A DNA stretch of 51,214 nucleotides, taken from NCBI GenBank assembly GCA_002428415.1, contig DIWI01000058.1:1-51214 (forward strand), given 5' to 3'. Below, piece after piece: positions 33,801 through 40,260 of the stretch (its first letter is position 1; each line of letters starts with the position of its first letter). The translations under genes and the position numbers were made by a program. Origin of the DNA: Clostridiaceae bacterium UBA6110. Lineage in GTDB: Bacteria > Bacillota > Clostridia > Clostridiales > Clostridiaceae. The notes under the pieces are model-generated. The model had not been told where the DNA came from, did no database searches, and worked only from the letters and a program-made list of their open reading frames with translations.

Positions 33801-34283
33801 TTCCATGGTAACTGCAGAGCCCAGGCTAAAGGATGAAGGTACGTTCGGGGAATCCTCAATAAGGATTTCGTTAGCAGCAGCCGGGTATCTACCTTCTGTA
33901 AGTATAACTCGGTTAATTGATGCCGCAGATGCTTCTGACCCGATATCATACGCGTAAAGCCTGACTGTGCTCTTGTCCTCTCCTGAAATGGCGAAGATGT
34001 CCTTGGTGTGTGATTCTCTGACATCTCTGACCCCTTCAGTACCCCGGATCATCTCAAGGTCTGACTCCCTGAAGCCCATAGGTGACAGAAGGCGAATGTC
34101 CATCAGGTTCATCTCGTCAAAATACTTGTCGCTGGTAAGCCTCATATCAGGGCTGGTGGCGTTGATGCCAGCATAGAAGCCTACACCTATGGCTATTATG
34201 GCGGTTATCGAAAGAAACCTGGGAAGGGTTCGCCTTATGGCCCTTACCAGGTCTGTGAGGAGGGATTTATTGAACATTACCAT
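30807..34283 (-). CDS. Large FtsX/MacB-type ABC transporter permease
   Basis: A membrane protein of 1158 residues, typical of large Firmicutes permeases. There is one N-terminal helix (about 20-40), then an extracytoplasmic domain with a long charged coiled coil (roughly 240-620, rich in E/K/A heptads such as LDELRKKIEDGWAELDD). Three helices follow near 640-760 with FtsX signatures (QIGTLKALGYAK), then a second periplasmic-like domain and three C-terminal helices (EIATIKVLGF). It pairs with the ATPase encoded just upstream; stop and start codons overlap by 7 bases. A shorter start at 34277 is possible. It likely exports or extrudes a lipid-associated compound. Confidence 0.9.
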   Translation of the reverse strand: MVMFNKSLLTDLVRAIRRTLPRFLSITAIIAIGVGFYAGINATSPDMRLTSDKYFDEMNLMDIRLLSPMGFRESDLEMIRGTEGVRDVRESHTKDIFAISGEDKSTVRLYAYDIGSEASAASINRVILTEGRYPAAANEILIEDSPNVPSSFSLGSAVTMEAPSGEDLEDSLREESYTIVGKIQSPMYIDQARGQTTIGDGNIRFFMLVPKEAFTFERITEVYVTGSGLKEISAYSEEYEENVGSLKAAFTSLGKERIAQELDELRKKIEDGWAELDDEKKKAYAELDDALVKLNDARDQLESGETELKVNDAKYRKQIADGRAQIAAGRKQISAGWAEYDKNLALLNAAEEELRIPNLLLAEAKSLLDSMGVELLPAEDSYARMLEYLSTGEGEIPVVPEIPTEGLDDSEDLSALRELISQYQAEYGDEYESLAKEYGLPPLDELDDPEGIRQDIDEANALIRKFNETGELSEEELAALADIIEENRARYDEMVILVSDMTGQIEAANSELAAGKKQLSAAKSTLEKNDRALDQAEKTLNASEKTLNAELAAGRVKLDQGWADYREGLAAYEEGLAKADSEFLDAENELRDAEGKLTDIKGEWYVFTRDDNPGYTNFEDDSLRIGNVAKVFPLFFFLVASLVCLTTMTRMVEEERTQIGTLKALGYAKNTISAKYTTYALAASTLGSLIGFAIGFTLFPTIIIEAYKILYLLPSPVTPFHWNYALISYFIATVVTLVAAYSATAKSLRESPSQLMLPKAPPPGKKVLLERMPFIWDKLSFMKKVTIRNLFRYKKRFLMTVIGISGCTALLLTGFGLRDSILSMMGTHFKELQVYDAMVVLDTDPSANEVIDMLETEPSVTEEMFAVTESLTASSDLIGKSHEVTLIAPDDTERLSNYIVLRDRESKSPIKLSNDGAVISEKLSMLLGVSPGDRITLENSDKEKFSIKVSGITENYMLHYIYVSKDYYSQVFSREPQQNSILFNLDEVTEEKEAALSEKLLENESVLATVFLSGSILDFTKSLGSFNLVVLVLIIASGALAFVVLFNLTNINITERMREIATIKVLGFRDMEVSTYVFRENIILSFLGSLLGLVLGYLLHIYIIATVELDYIMFGREILWPSYLYAVILTMGFSFIVNFVMYFRLKKINMVESLKSVD

Positions 34284-34978
34284 TCAATCCTTTCAACGGG
34301 AATTGGATTGCTGTTTACCTCCACTGATAACACCTTGCCGCTCTTCATGCGTATGACCCTGTCAGCCATTGCAGTTATCGCAGCATTATGTGTAATGACC
34401 ACAACAGTCATACCGGTCTTCCTGCAGGTATCCTGAAGAAGCTTAAGTATCTGTTTTCCGGTCTGGTCATCAAGTGCTCCTGTCGGCTCATCACATAGCA
34501 AAAGCTTGGGGTTCTTAGCAAGCGCCCTTGCTATGGATACCCTCTGCTGTTCACCGCCTGAAAGCTGTGAAGGGAAATTATACATCCTGTCCTCAAGCCC
34601 GACAAGCTTCAGGACCTCCTTGGCATCAAGGGGGTTTCTGCTTATCTCTGCAGCAAGCTCAACATTTTCCTTGGCAGTCAGATTCTGTATCAGGTTGTAG
34701 AACTGGAATACAAAGCCTATGTCATAGCGTCTGTAATCTGTAAGCATCCTGGAGTTGTAGCCATGGATTTCGCTGCCATCGACAGTAATCCTGCCGGTAT
34801 CGGACATGTCCATTCCCCCGAGAATGTTTAGTATCGTGCTCTTGCCTGCTCCGCTCTGGCCGACGACCACCGCGAATTCACCCTTCTCTATGCTGAAGCT
34901 GACCATGTCAGCTGCAACTATGCTTATTTCACCCATCTTGTAGCTTTTTGTGACTTCACTTAAAGCTATGTAACTCAT
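34277..34978 (-). CDS. ABC transporter ATPase, LolD/MacB type
   Basis: A protein of 233 residues. It has Walker A GQSGAGKST, signature LSGGEQQR, Walker B LLLCDEPTGALD and the switch histidine in VVVITHN. The FtsE/LolD/MacB subfamily powers FtsX-like permeases by mechanotransmission rather than classical import. It is the first gene of the operon with the 1158-residue permease and TetR regulator. AAGGGATG lies just before ATG. The promoter and a TetR-type operator lie 30-65 bases upstream. Confidence 0.93.
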   Translation of the reverse strand: MSYIALSEVTKSYKMGEISIVAADMVSFSIEKGEFAVVVGQSGAGKSTILNILGGMDMSDTGRITVDGSEIHGYNSRMLTDYRRYDIGFVFQFYNLIQNLTAKENVELAAEISRNPLDAKEVLKLVGLEDRMYNFPSQLSGGEQQRVSIARALAKNPKLLLCDEPTGALDDQTGKQILKLLQDTCRKTGMTVVVITHNAAITAMADRVIRMKSGKVLSVEVNSNPIPVERIEW

Positions 34979-35009
34979 ATGATCATCCCTTGCTTTTGTT
35001 CTTAAGTCA

Positions 35010-35042
35010 ATTCTAGTACACTACTGACTGACAGTCAATCAG
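35010..35042 (-). promoter_or_regulatory. Promoter with overlapping TetR-type operator
   Basis: Minus strand: -35 TTGACT (35038-35033), 17 bases, -10 TAGAAT (35015-35010). A 19-base near-palindrome, CTGACTGACAGTCAATCAG at 35024-35042, covers the -35. It is probably the site of the TetR protein encoded at the end of this operon. Confidence 0.75.
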
Positions 35043-35116
35043 TTCACGGATAATTAAGGTATGATAAAGCAGCCCGGGGATTCCGGACTGCTAAAATTGC
35101 AGCTATTGGAATTTTC

Positions 35117-35779
35117 TCAGATGACATATCTGGATATAAGGAAAATTACCATAAGGTGAATTGGGTAGGCTGCATAGTAGAAATACTGTATTGCCTTAGA
35201 TCTTGGTCCAGGATTTCCGTTATATGCGATTATGAAAATGAACGCTAGTGACGAATAAAGCTGCAGACCTCCTGTTAAAAGGAAGTTGGATAGTGTGAAG
35301 GCTATAAATGCAATGAGATGCCTCATTGGTCCTGTCATGAGCCTGGTATGGTAGAAGATAAGTATATATAGGATGCCGATATACCCATAGTCGGTATTCA
35401 GCACCGAAGCAAGGACCATTGCAATAACAACAGAGACCAGTCCGATGTAGGGCAGTTCTTTCCCCTTAGTATCCATGAGATATATTGCTATGAGACCCAG
35501 GGTCAGAGTGAAGAAAATGTTCTGGTGGGTTAATTCAAGCTTTCCGAAAAATGCCAGGTCGAACGGAAGCTCCGATATGAGGGCGAAGGCAGCAAGCCTC
35601 CGTATATATCTCTTCACATCGCTTGAATGCCTGAAGCCTTCGACGAGGAGAAAACAGTATATTGGGAAGGCGATCCTTCCTATTATCCTGAATGAATCCA
35701 CACCAGGGAAGAATACGGCTCCGGTATGGTCTATTATCATGGTAATCAATGCTATTGTCCTTAGAATAAGTGAGTTCAT
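35117..35779 (-). CDS. TraX-family membrane protein
   Basis: A protein of 220 residues with about eight hydrophobic helices. It has the family's opening ALITMIIDHTGAVFFPG, the central GRIAFPIYCFLLVEGFRHS, and the late YYAAYPIHLMVI. F-plasmid TraX acetylates pilin. Chromosomal relatives in Firmicutes are uncharacterised integral-membrane acyltransferase-like proteins; no conjugation genes are nearby, so a pilin role is unlikely. ATG 35779 has GAGGTG upstream; a longer frame from 35863 lacks a site and adds a non-TraX N-terminus. It is in the same orientation as the flavodoxin gene upstream. Confidence 0.85.
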   Translation of the reverse strand: MNSLILRTIALITMIIDHTGAVFFPGVDSFRIIGRIAFPIYCFLLVEGFRHSSDVKRYIRRLAAFALISELPFDLAFFGKLELTHQNIFFTLTLGLIAIYLMDTKGKELPYIGLVSVVIAMVLASVLNTDYGYIGILYILIFYHTRLMTGPMRHLIAFIAFTLSNFLLTGGLQLYSSLAFIFIIAYNGNPGPRSKAIQYFYYAAYPIHLMVIFLISRYVI

Positions 35780-35868
35780 GCTGCACCTCAGTGTTTTTAT
35801 ACTCAGTATACAATAATTCAACATGCCGTGACAAACGAAGAGGGCAGTGGAATCTGCCCTCAAAAAAA

Positions 35869-36339
35869 CTATTTCAGGTATTCTGATATCTTCGTTACCG
35901 CATCGTCTATAAGCATCTGCCGTTTACCGTTTCCCCAGTTAACGATTGATGATACAGGGACAGATGCTCCCTTTTTCTGAAGCAGGTCAGTTATCTTTCT
36001 TACTGTCCTGTTGCCTCCCAGAAAGGGGAATGGCAGCTGCTGTGTGATGATCAGAGGAATCTTCCTGCCGCTCAGGTCATCTGAGCCCTCAATCCATCTT
36101 ACTATCGCCGGAGTTGGTGAGAAACCATGTACTGGCCCTGCCAGGATTATTGAATCGAATTTTGACACTGATGGTGACGAGACTAGCCTTACCTTTGATT
36201 TGTCAGGCTGGTCCTCATTGTCAGGCACGATACGTTCGATAATAACTGAATGTCCGCTCTTCCTGAGTCTTTCTTCGAGGAGCTTGACTACCGAGAGTGT
36301 GTTGCCTGTCTTTGAATGTACGAGTATCCCGATGTTCAT
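35869..36339 (-). CDS. Flavodoxin-family protein
   Basis: A protein of 156 residues. The FMN phosphate loop is HSKTGNTLS near the N-terminus, and the flavin-stacking regions are GPVHGFSPTP and TQQLPFPFLGGNRT. It resembles short flavodoxin-like NAD(P)H:FMN domains rather than a classic electron-carrier flavodoxin, being less acidic. ATG 36339 has GGGGGA upstream; an in-frame frame from 36372 has none. Two overlapping inverted repeats at 36363-36391 lie 24-52 bases upstream and may be a repressor site. The neighbouring ferritin-like gene hints at an iron-stress role, but that is speculative. Confidence 0.8.
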   Translation of the reverse strand: MNIGILVHSKTGNTLSVVKLLEERLRKSGHSVIIERIVPDNEDQPDKSKVRLVSSPSVSKFDSIILAGPVHGFSPTPAIVRWIEGSDDLSGRKIPLIITQQLPFPFLGGNRTVRKITDLLQKKGASVPVSSIVNWGNGKRQMLIDDAVTKISEYLK

Positions 36340-36362
36340 TTCTTTCCCCCATCTATATTGAT

Positions 36363-36391
36363 TTGAAGACATTTATATCTTCAATATAAAT
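36363..36391. promoter_or_regulatory. Overlapping inverted repeats, candidate operator
   Basis: TTGAAGA-N8-TCTTCAA (36363-36384) and ATTTATAT-N5-ATATAAAT (36371-36391) are both perfect. They sit just upstream of the flavodoxin start and 60-85 bases upstream of the rightward RpoN motif at 36448, so they could serve either. Confidence 0.5.
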
Positions 36392-36447
36392 ATATATCTG
36401 CCATTCTAGAAGTCAATGAGGAAATGGTGAAAATCACATTAAATATA

Positions 36448-36463
36448 TGGCACTAAATTTGCA
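36448..36463 (+). promoter_or_regulatory. Orphan sigma-54 promoter, antisense to the ferritin-like gene
   Basis: TGGCACTAAATTTGCA matches TGGCAC-N5-TTGCW at every conserved position. Transcription would start near 36475 and run antisense into the 3' end of the VIT1/ferritin-like gene. No rightward gene follows for over 3.7 kb. It could make an antisense RNA or be a relic. Confidence 0.55.
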
Positions 36464-36507
36464 AGCAAAGGCTTAAGTATTATTGCGGATCTTATGTCTC
36501 TAATACA

Positions 36508-37392
36508 CTAAAGTTCAACTCCCAGGAAATTCTTCACTGCAATTCCTATCAGGAACGAAAGTGTAGCAACTCCGAGGCTTATGGCTGCCATTTCAAGGAA
36601 CCTGGTCTTGAAGTTGTAGTCCTTGGCAACGGACAGGTAGAAGTTGAAGACAAAGATTATGCCCACAACGATGATCATGGTAAGGAACAGTGCCTGATAG
36701 TGCATCTGGTCCGGCAGAAGAAGGAAAGGCATGATCATAAGAACCACGGCGATGAGGTACGCAAAGCCTGTGTATATGCTTGACTTAAGTGGATTGCTGC
36801 TTCCTTCCGACCTGTTTGAGAGATACTCTGAGCTTGCCATGGAAAGAGTCGCAGAGATTCCGGTTATAAGTCCCGCCATGGATATCAGCTTGTTGGAGCC
36901 CATTGCGAATGTGAATCCGGCAAGACTGCCTGAAATCTCTACCAGGGCATCGTTAAGTCCCAGAACTATCGATCCCATGTACTTGAGCTTTTCTTCATCG
37001 AGCATGCCTATCAATGCGTCCTCATGGGCTTCCTCCTCTTCAGTAATACGTGCTGATTCCGGCACTGCCTTAATGAATTCAGGATCCCTGGTGTAATTGT
37101 CTATAGTAGCGTTTTCGCCTTTCTCCATGAGCTTGATTGCAAATGTATATCCAAAAAGCTTTGCAAGAAGTGTATAGAAGAGGACATGCCACCTGTTGTA
37201 TCCAATGCTAGTCTTTGTATACCTCTTCCAGATAGCGGCATGGCGGTCTTCTTCTCTTGCTATCTTTAGCAAAGTAGCCTTGTCATTCTCATCCTTTACA
37301 ATTCCGGATATCCTTCTGTAGATTTCAGCTCCGGTAGCTTCGCTCTTCTGATATTCCAGAAGGGTTTTTCGTATGTTTTCAGTAATTTCCAT
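36508..37392 (-). CDS. Membrane-bound ferritin-like / VIT1-family iron (manganese) transporter
   Basis: A protein of 294 residues. Residues 1 to about 135 form a ferritin-like four-helix domain with diiron-type ExxH elements (AREEDRHAAIW and EEEEAHEDALI). Residues from about 140 form a VIT1/CCC1 membrane domain (VLGLNDALVEISGSLAGF; then four more helices). This matches MbfA-like proteins, which oxidise or sense iron and export it from the cytoplasm. The gene is monocistronic, with a Fur-like palindrome 45-65 bases upstream. It is transcribed leftwards toward the flavodoxin gene. Confidence 0.88.
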   Translation of the reverse strand: MEITENIRKTLLEYQKSEATGAEIYRRISGIVKDENDKATLLKIAREEDRHAAIWKRYTKTSIGYNRWHVLFYTLLAKLFGYTFAIKLMEKGENATIDNYTRDPEFIKAVPESARITEEEEAHEDALIGMLDEEKLKYMGSIVLGLNDALVEISGSLAGFTFAMGSNKLISMAGLITGISATLSMASSEYLSNRSEGSSNPLKSSIYTGFAYLIAVVLMIMPFLLLPDQMHYQALFLTMIIVVGIIFVFNFYLSVAKDYNFKTRFLEMAAISLGVATLSFLIGIAVKNFLGVEL

Positions 37393-37436
37393 AATTCACT
37401 CCTGATTATTAGATTTTATAAAATATGATTGATTTC

Positions 37437-37457
37437 AATTTATAATCATTATAAATT
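37437..37457 (-). promoter_or_regulatory. Fur-like box upstream of the ferritin-like gene
   Basis: A perfect 10-1-10 palindrome centred at 37447. Its core TTATAATGATTATAA matches 13 of 15 positions of the Bacillus Fur 7-1-7 consensus TGATAATNATTATCA. It suggests iron control by a Fur-family protein. Confidence 0.6.
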
Positions 37458-37505
37458 AAGTTCTGAGGAAATGCAATCTCATTCCTGCCTGCATTGAAAG
37501 AAAAG

Positions 37506-37530
37506 AGGCAGATGCATTAAGCACCTGCCT
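37506..37530 (-). terminator. Terminator of the amt-glnK operon
   Basis: AGGCAGATGC pairs with GCACCTGCCT (one mismatch) around ATTAA. Leftwards it is followed by CTTTTCTTTC. Confidence 0.7.
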
Positions 37531-37538
37531 TATATCAA

Positions 37539-37604
37539 GGGCTTCCCCTGACAAGGTGTGAGGCATGTCATGAGGTTTCATTCAGGAGTGTGTTCAGGAA
37601 GCCC
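37539..37604 (-). ncRNA. Structured 3'-UTR element after glnK
   Basis: Outer arms GGGCTTCC (37597-37604 complement) and GGAAGCCC enclose about 50 bases. A TGA/TCA extension and a small inner CATG-A-CATG helix are possible. It lies between the glnK stop codon and the operon terminator. It may be an mRNA-stability element or sRNA source; I do not recognise it as a known family. Confidence 0.35.
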
Positions 37605-37611
37605 AGGATTG

Positions 37612-37950
37612 CTAAAGTGCGCTCGGACCTCTTTCACCGGTCCTTATCCTGACGGCATCTTCAAGCTCATATATGAATATTTTGCCGTCGCCGTAGCTTC
37701 CGGTGGATATCTCCTTGAGTACCTTTCCTATTATCTTCTCCGCTATTTCAGCAGAAACAACTGTCTCCACCTTAACCTTCGGAAGCAGGTTAACCATGTA
37801 CTCGGTTCCTCTGTAAACATGCATGAATCCCTTCTGATTTCCATAGCCCATGATGTTTGTTATCATCATTCCGCTTGCATTGCAGTCGGAGAGTATCTTT
37901 TTCAGAGCTTCAAGCTTTTCTGGCTTGATTACAATCTCCAGCTTCTTCAT
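37612..37950 (-). CDS. glnK: PII nitrogen-regulatory protein
   Basis: A protein of 112 residues, the standard PII length. Its T-loop has GTEYMVNLLPKVKVE with the modifiable-type tyrosine at Y51, and it has the C-terminal signature GSYGDGKIFIYELEDAVRIRTGE that binds ATP/ADP. Trimers sense 2-oxoglutarate and energy, and block the ammonium channel by inserting T-loops. The gene follows the ammonium transporter by 35 bases in the same operon, the classic amtB-glnK pair. Unlike enterobacterial PII, the B-loop and T-loop carry lineage-specific changes (KGFMHVYRG). Confidence 0.95.
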   Translation of the reverse strand: MKKLEIVIKPEKLEALKKILSDCNASGMMITNIMGYGNQKGFMHVYRGTEYMVNLLPKVKVETVVSAEIAEKIIGKVLKEISTGSYGDGKIFIYELEDAVRIRTGERGPSAL

Positions 37951-37985
37951 TTATATCATCTCCATCGATATCATTGTGGCTGTTC

Positions 37986-39587
37986 TCATGATGTAAGCTT
38001 CTTGCCTGCCGCATAGCCAAGTGGCTTGTAGTTTGGCAGCTGCTTTATCTCCATGTTGTCTGAGTTGTCGAAATCAAGCTCTGACTTGGCAAGCTGCAGT
38101 TCTGGGTAAGCTGTTACGCCCATCTCTGGAAGATCCAGACCCTCAAGCTCAGCTTCAGCACTTACTCTCAGACCCCAGACCTTGTCAAGCACCTTGAAGA
38201 ACACATACGACAGGCCAAATCCGTATACTATAAGAACTCCGACTGCCGCAAGCTGTGCAAACAGCTGGGATGCATCTCCGTAGAAGAGGCCTCTTACTCC
38301 ACCTGCAACACCGTTCAGGCCATCGCCGTAGGTGCCATCTGCAAAAAGTCCTACAGCAAGGGTTCCCCAGATTCCGTTCACGCAGTGGACTGAAATAGCT
38401 CCGACTGGATCATCAAGCTTCAGCTTGTTTTCAACGAATGATACTGCTACGCAGACAAGGAGTCCGCCAAGGAGTCCGATTACGAATGCTGCACCAGCAT
38501 TTACAAAGGCGCTTGGTGCTGTTATTGCCACAAGTCCTGCAAGGGCTCCGTTTGCCGTCATCGACGGATCCGGTTTACCATGCCTTACCCACATATAGAA
38601 CATTGCGGAAAGTCCTCCGATTGCACCTGCGACCATTGTGTTGGTAGCGACGATTGCAAGTCTGAAATCAGATGCGTTGAGCGTTGAGCCTGCGTTGAAG
38701 GAGAACCAGCAGAAGAATAGAATGATAGTTCCGATAATGGCCATCGGTATGTCATGTCCAGGGAAAGCCCTGGCAGTGCCATCCTTCTTGAATTTGCCTA
38801 TCCTTGGCCCTATGACTATGGCGCCTGCAAGCGCAAGCATACCGCCCATGGAATGTACAACTGCCGAGCCGGCGAAATCAACGACGCCATGCCCCAGTCC
38901 GAAGTTCTTGCCCAAGGTTGCAAGCCATCCGCCACCCCATACCCAGTTTCCGAAAAGCGGGTAGAGGAACATCGATATGAAGAAGGAGGTGATGACCATT
39001 GCGGAGTATTTGACTCTTTCTGCCATTGCTCCGGTAGGTATGGTTACTGTAGTATCCATGAACACCATCTGGAAGAAGAAAAGAGCATATATGCCTGGAT
39101 CATAGACTCCAAGTCCTGAGAGCATGAATCCGTTGTAACCAAGGATTCCACCAAGTCCAGGTATCGTCAGCATGCTTCCGAGAGCTGACCCGCCAGTTCC
39201 AAGTCCCGCTGCTCCACCTGAGCCTCCAAACTGAAGTGCGAATCCTACAAGGAAATAACCTATTGCACCAACAAGGAATACCATGAAGTTCATAGTCATT
39301 GTGTGTGCGGCATTCTTTCCTCTCGTGAAGCCTGTTTCAACCATTGCAAATCCGCACTGGAAAAAGAATACCATGAACCCTGTAAGCATTATCCATGTGA
39401 AGTTCGCTCCATAGTACGCCTTTGCTGCTGTCGTAGCAACCTCAGAAAGCGTTTCAGATCCTGTTGCGGCTACATAGACAGCTCCAGTTGGATCTGATCC
39501 TGCAGTCGGTGTAATTGATATCATTGCCGCTATTGCAAATATACCCAGTACCAGCAGCGCCCCGGCGATTTTCCATGATTTTTTCAT
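37986..39587 (-). CDS. amt: Ammonium transporter
   Basis: A protein of 533 residues with eleven or more helices plus an N-terminal cleavable-type hydrophobic leader (IAGALLVLGIFAIAAMISI). Pore histidines are in VVDFAGSAVVHSMGG and GAISVHCVNGIWG, and the FQCGFAMVETGF and FMDTTVTIPTGAMAERVK signatures are conserved. It conducts ammonium and is gated by PII, encoded next. ATG 39587 has AGGAGG nine bases upstream; a GTG at 39596 is inside that site. The unusually long C-terminus (about 60 residues after the last helix) may contact PII. Expression is probably controlled by the leader terminator at 39940-39978. Confidence 0.96.
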   Translation of the reverse strand: MKKSWKIAGALLVLGIFAIAAMISITPTAGSDPTGAVYVAATGSETLSEVATTAAKAYYGANFTWIMLTGFMVFFFQCGFAMVETGFTRGKNAAHTMTMNFMVFLVGAIGYFLVGFALQFGGSGGAAGLGTGGSALGSMLTIPGLGGILGYNGFMLSGLGVYDPGIYALFFFQMVFMDTTVTIPTGAMAERVKYSAMVITSFFISMFLYPLFGNWVWGGGWLATLGKNFGLGHGVVDFAGSAVVHSMGGMLALAGAIVIGPRIGKFKKDGTARAFPGHDIPMAIIGTIILFFCWFSFNAGSTLNASDFRLAIVATNTMVAGAIGGLSAMFYMWVRHGKPDPSMTANGALAGLVAITAPSAFVNAGAAFVIGLLGGLLVCVAVSFVENKLKLDDPVGAISVHCVNGIWGTLAVGLFADGTYGDGLNGVAGGVRGLFYGDASQLFAQLAAVGVLIVYGFGLSYVFFKVLDKVWGLRVSAEAELEGLDLPEMGVTAYPELQLAKSELDFDNSDNMEIKQLPNYKPLGYAAGKKLTS

Positions 39588-39625
39588 TATTTCCACCCTC
39601 CTGATTTTAAAGCGATATGCTTCAG

Positions 39626-39907
39626 CTATTTTCTTTTGCGACTGAAATTTTTGACGGAGAACTTCGACGAAGGCTTATAAACTTCAGTTCGGAGCTTTCT
39701 TACCGAGATCCAGTATTTGAATCCCAGATAAAGAACGAGGAGACCGAATACAGAACCAGGCACCGATGCATTGATGACTTTGATAGTAATTCCGTTTATC
39801 GTGCTGTGGACGATGTAGTAAGCTCCAAGCACCATAATGACCAGCGATAATAATGACAACGCAGCGATGGAGGCAGCCTTGGTCTTAGTGACCTTGTTAT
39901 TCTCCAA
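39626..39907 (-). CDS. Small two-helix membrane protein upstream of amt
   Basis: A protein of 93 residues if started at TTG 39907, which has a perfectly spaced AAGGGGG eight bases upstream; an ATG at 39925 lacks any site. The first helix is about 12-33 (AALSLLSLVIMVLGAYYIVH), the second about 45-64 (VPGSVFGLLVLYLGFKYWI), and the tail is strongly basic (VKNFSRKRK). It matches no family I know. It is the first gene of the transcript that continues into amt and glnK, with 38 bases between it and amt. It may be a transporter accessory subunit or may only serve as a regulatory cistron. Confidence 0.6.
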   Translation of the reverse strand: MENNKVTKTKAASIAALSLLSLVIMVLGAYYIVHSTINGITIKVINASVPGSVFGLLVLYLGFKYWISVRKLRTEVYKPSSKFSVKNFSRKRK

Positions 39908-39939
39908 TTGATCATCCCCCTTCATCGAGACAGAAAAGC

Positions 39940-39978
39940 AAAAAAACGGGGTCAAAGCTGTAAAGCTTTGACCTCGTT
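39940..39978 (-). terminator. Leader (attenuator) terminator before the amt operon
   Basis: Read leftwards, a 15-base arm pairs with its partner around TTAC (one A-C mismatch) and runs into seven Ts. It lies about 22 bases after the predicted transcription start and 33 bases before the first start codon, so the operon needs antitermination. Confidence 0.8.
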
Positions 39979-39983
39979 GCCAA
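39968..39983 (-). promoter_or_regulatory. Candidate ANTAR-type antiterminator hairpin
   Basis: TTGGC-AACGAG-GTCAA: a 5-bp stem (one G-U) with a hexaloop having A at position 1 and G at position 4, the ANTAR recognition rule. Its loop and 3' arm are also the 5' arm of the terminator, so the two exclude each other. The usual partner hairpin upstream is only weakly visible (CCATAT/ATACGG with a six-base loop lacking G4). Confidence 0.5.
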
Positions 39984-40006
39984 TCCGTATCTATTAATAT
40001 GGCGTT

Positions 40007-40035
40007 AGTGTAGCACCGCTAAAGAAGCAAATCAA
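40007..40035 (-). promoter_or_regulatory. Sigma-70-type promoter of the amt operon
   Basis: Minus strand: -35 TTGATT, 17 bases, extended -10 TGCTACACT. The predicted start is near 40000. Confidence 0.65.
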
Positions 40036-40260
40036 TAGGAAAATTGAGAAAAAATAAAATAATACGACTATTTATTTGTGATAACGTTTTATTGTTCGGA
40101 AAGTCTGATGATTGACAAAAAAGTATACTTTATAAGGTCTTTCAGGATTCAGGCTTCTTTGCGGCAATTTAATGTATAAGTTTCGGAGAATGATTTTTCT
40201 GGCGATGGTATAACTTTCATACGGACATCAAGGTCCGGATAGAAAAGGAGAATGATTAAG

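Larger units (their letters stand above)
39908..40260. other. Divergent region between the amt operon and the b5-like lipoprotein gene
   Basis: About 350 bases, no gene. The left half carries the amt promoter and attenuator leader. The right half has a 12-bp palindrome AAAGTATACTTT (40120-40131) beside TTGACA, an extended -10-like TGGTATAAC (40207), and a CGGAC/GTCCG hairpin near 40221. Confidence 0.55.

Noticed and set aside
35117..35779. TraX as evidence for a conjugative element
   Set aside because: No relaxase, pilin, type IV secretion or integrase gene nearby; chromosomal TraX-like proteins are common in Firmicutes.
37558..38016. 152-codon rightward reading frame across glnK and the amt 3' end
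   Set aside because: It is antisense to two certain genes, has no ribosome-binding site and an implausible composition.
39968..39992. Resemblance of the amt leader (GGATTG...) to a LicT/SacY antiterminator site
   Set aside because: Only the ends match loosely; the hexaloop hairpin fits ANTAR better and no PTS sugar gene is present.
40112..40136. TTGACA followed by TATACT/TATAAG as a promoter for the b5-like lipoprotein
   Set aside because: Spacers of about 6-13 bases are wrong for a sigma-70 promoter. The palindrome AAAGTATACTTT may still bind a regulator.
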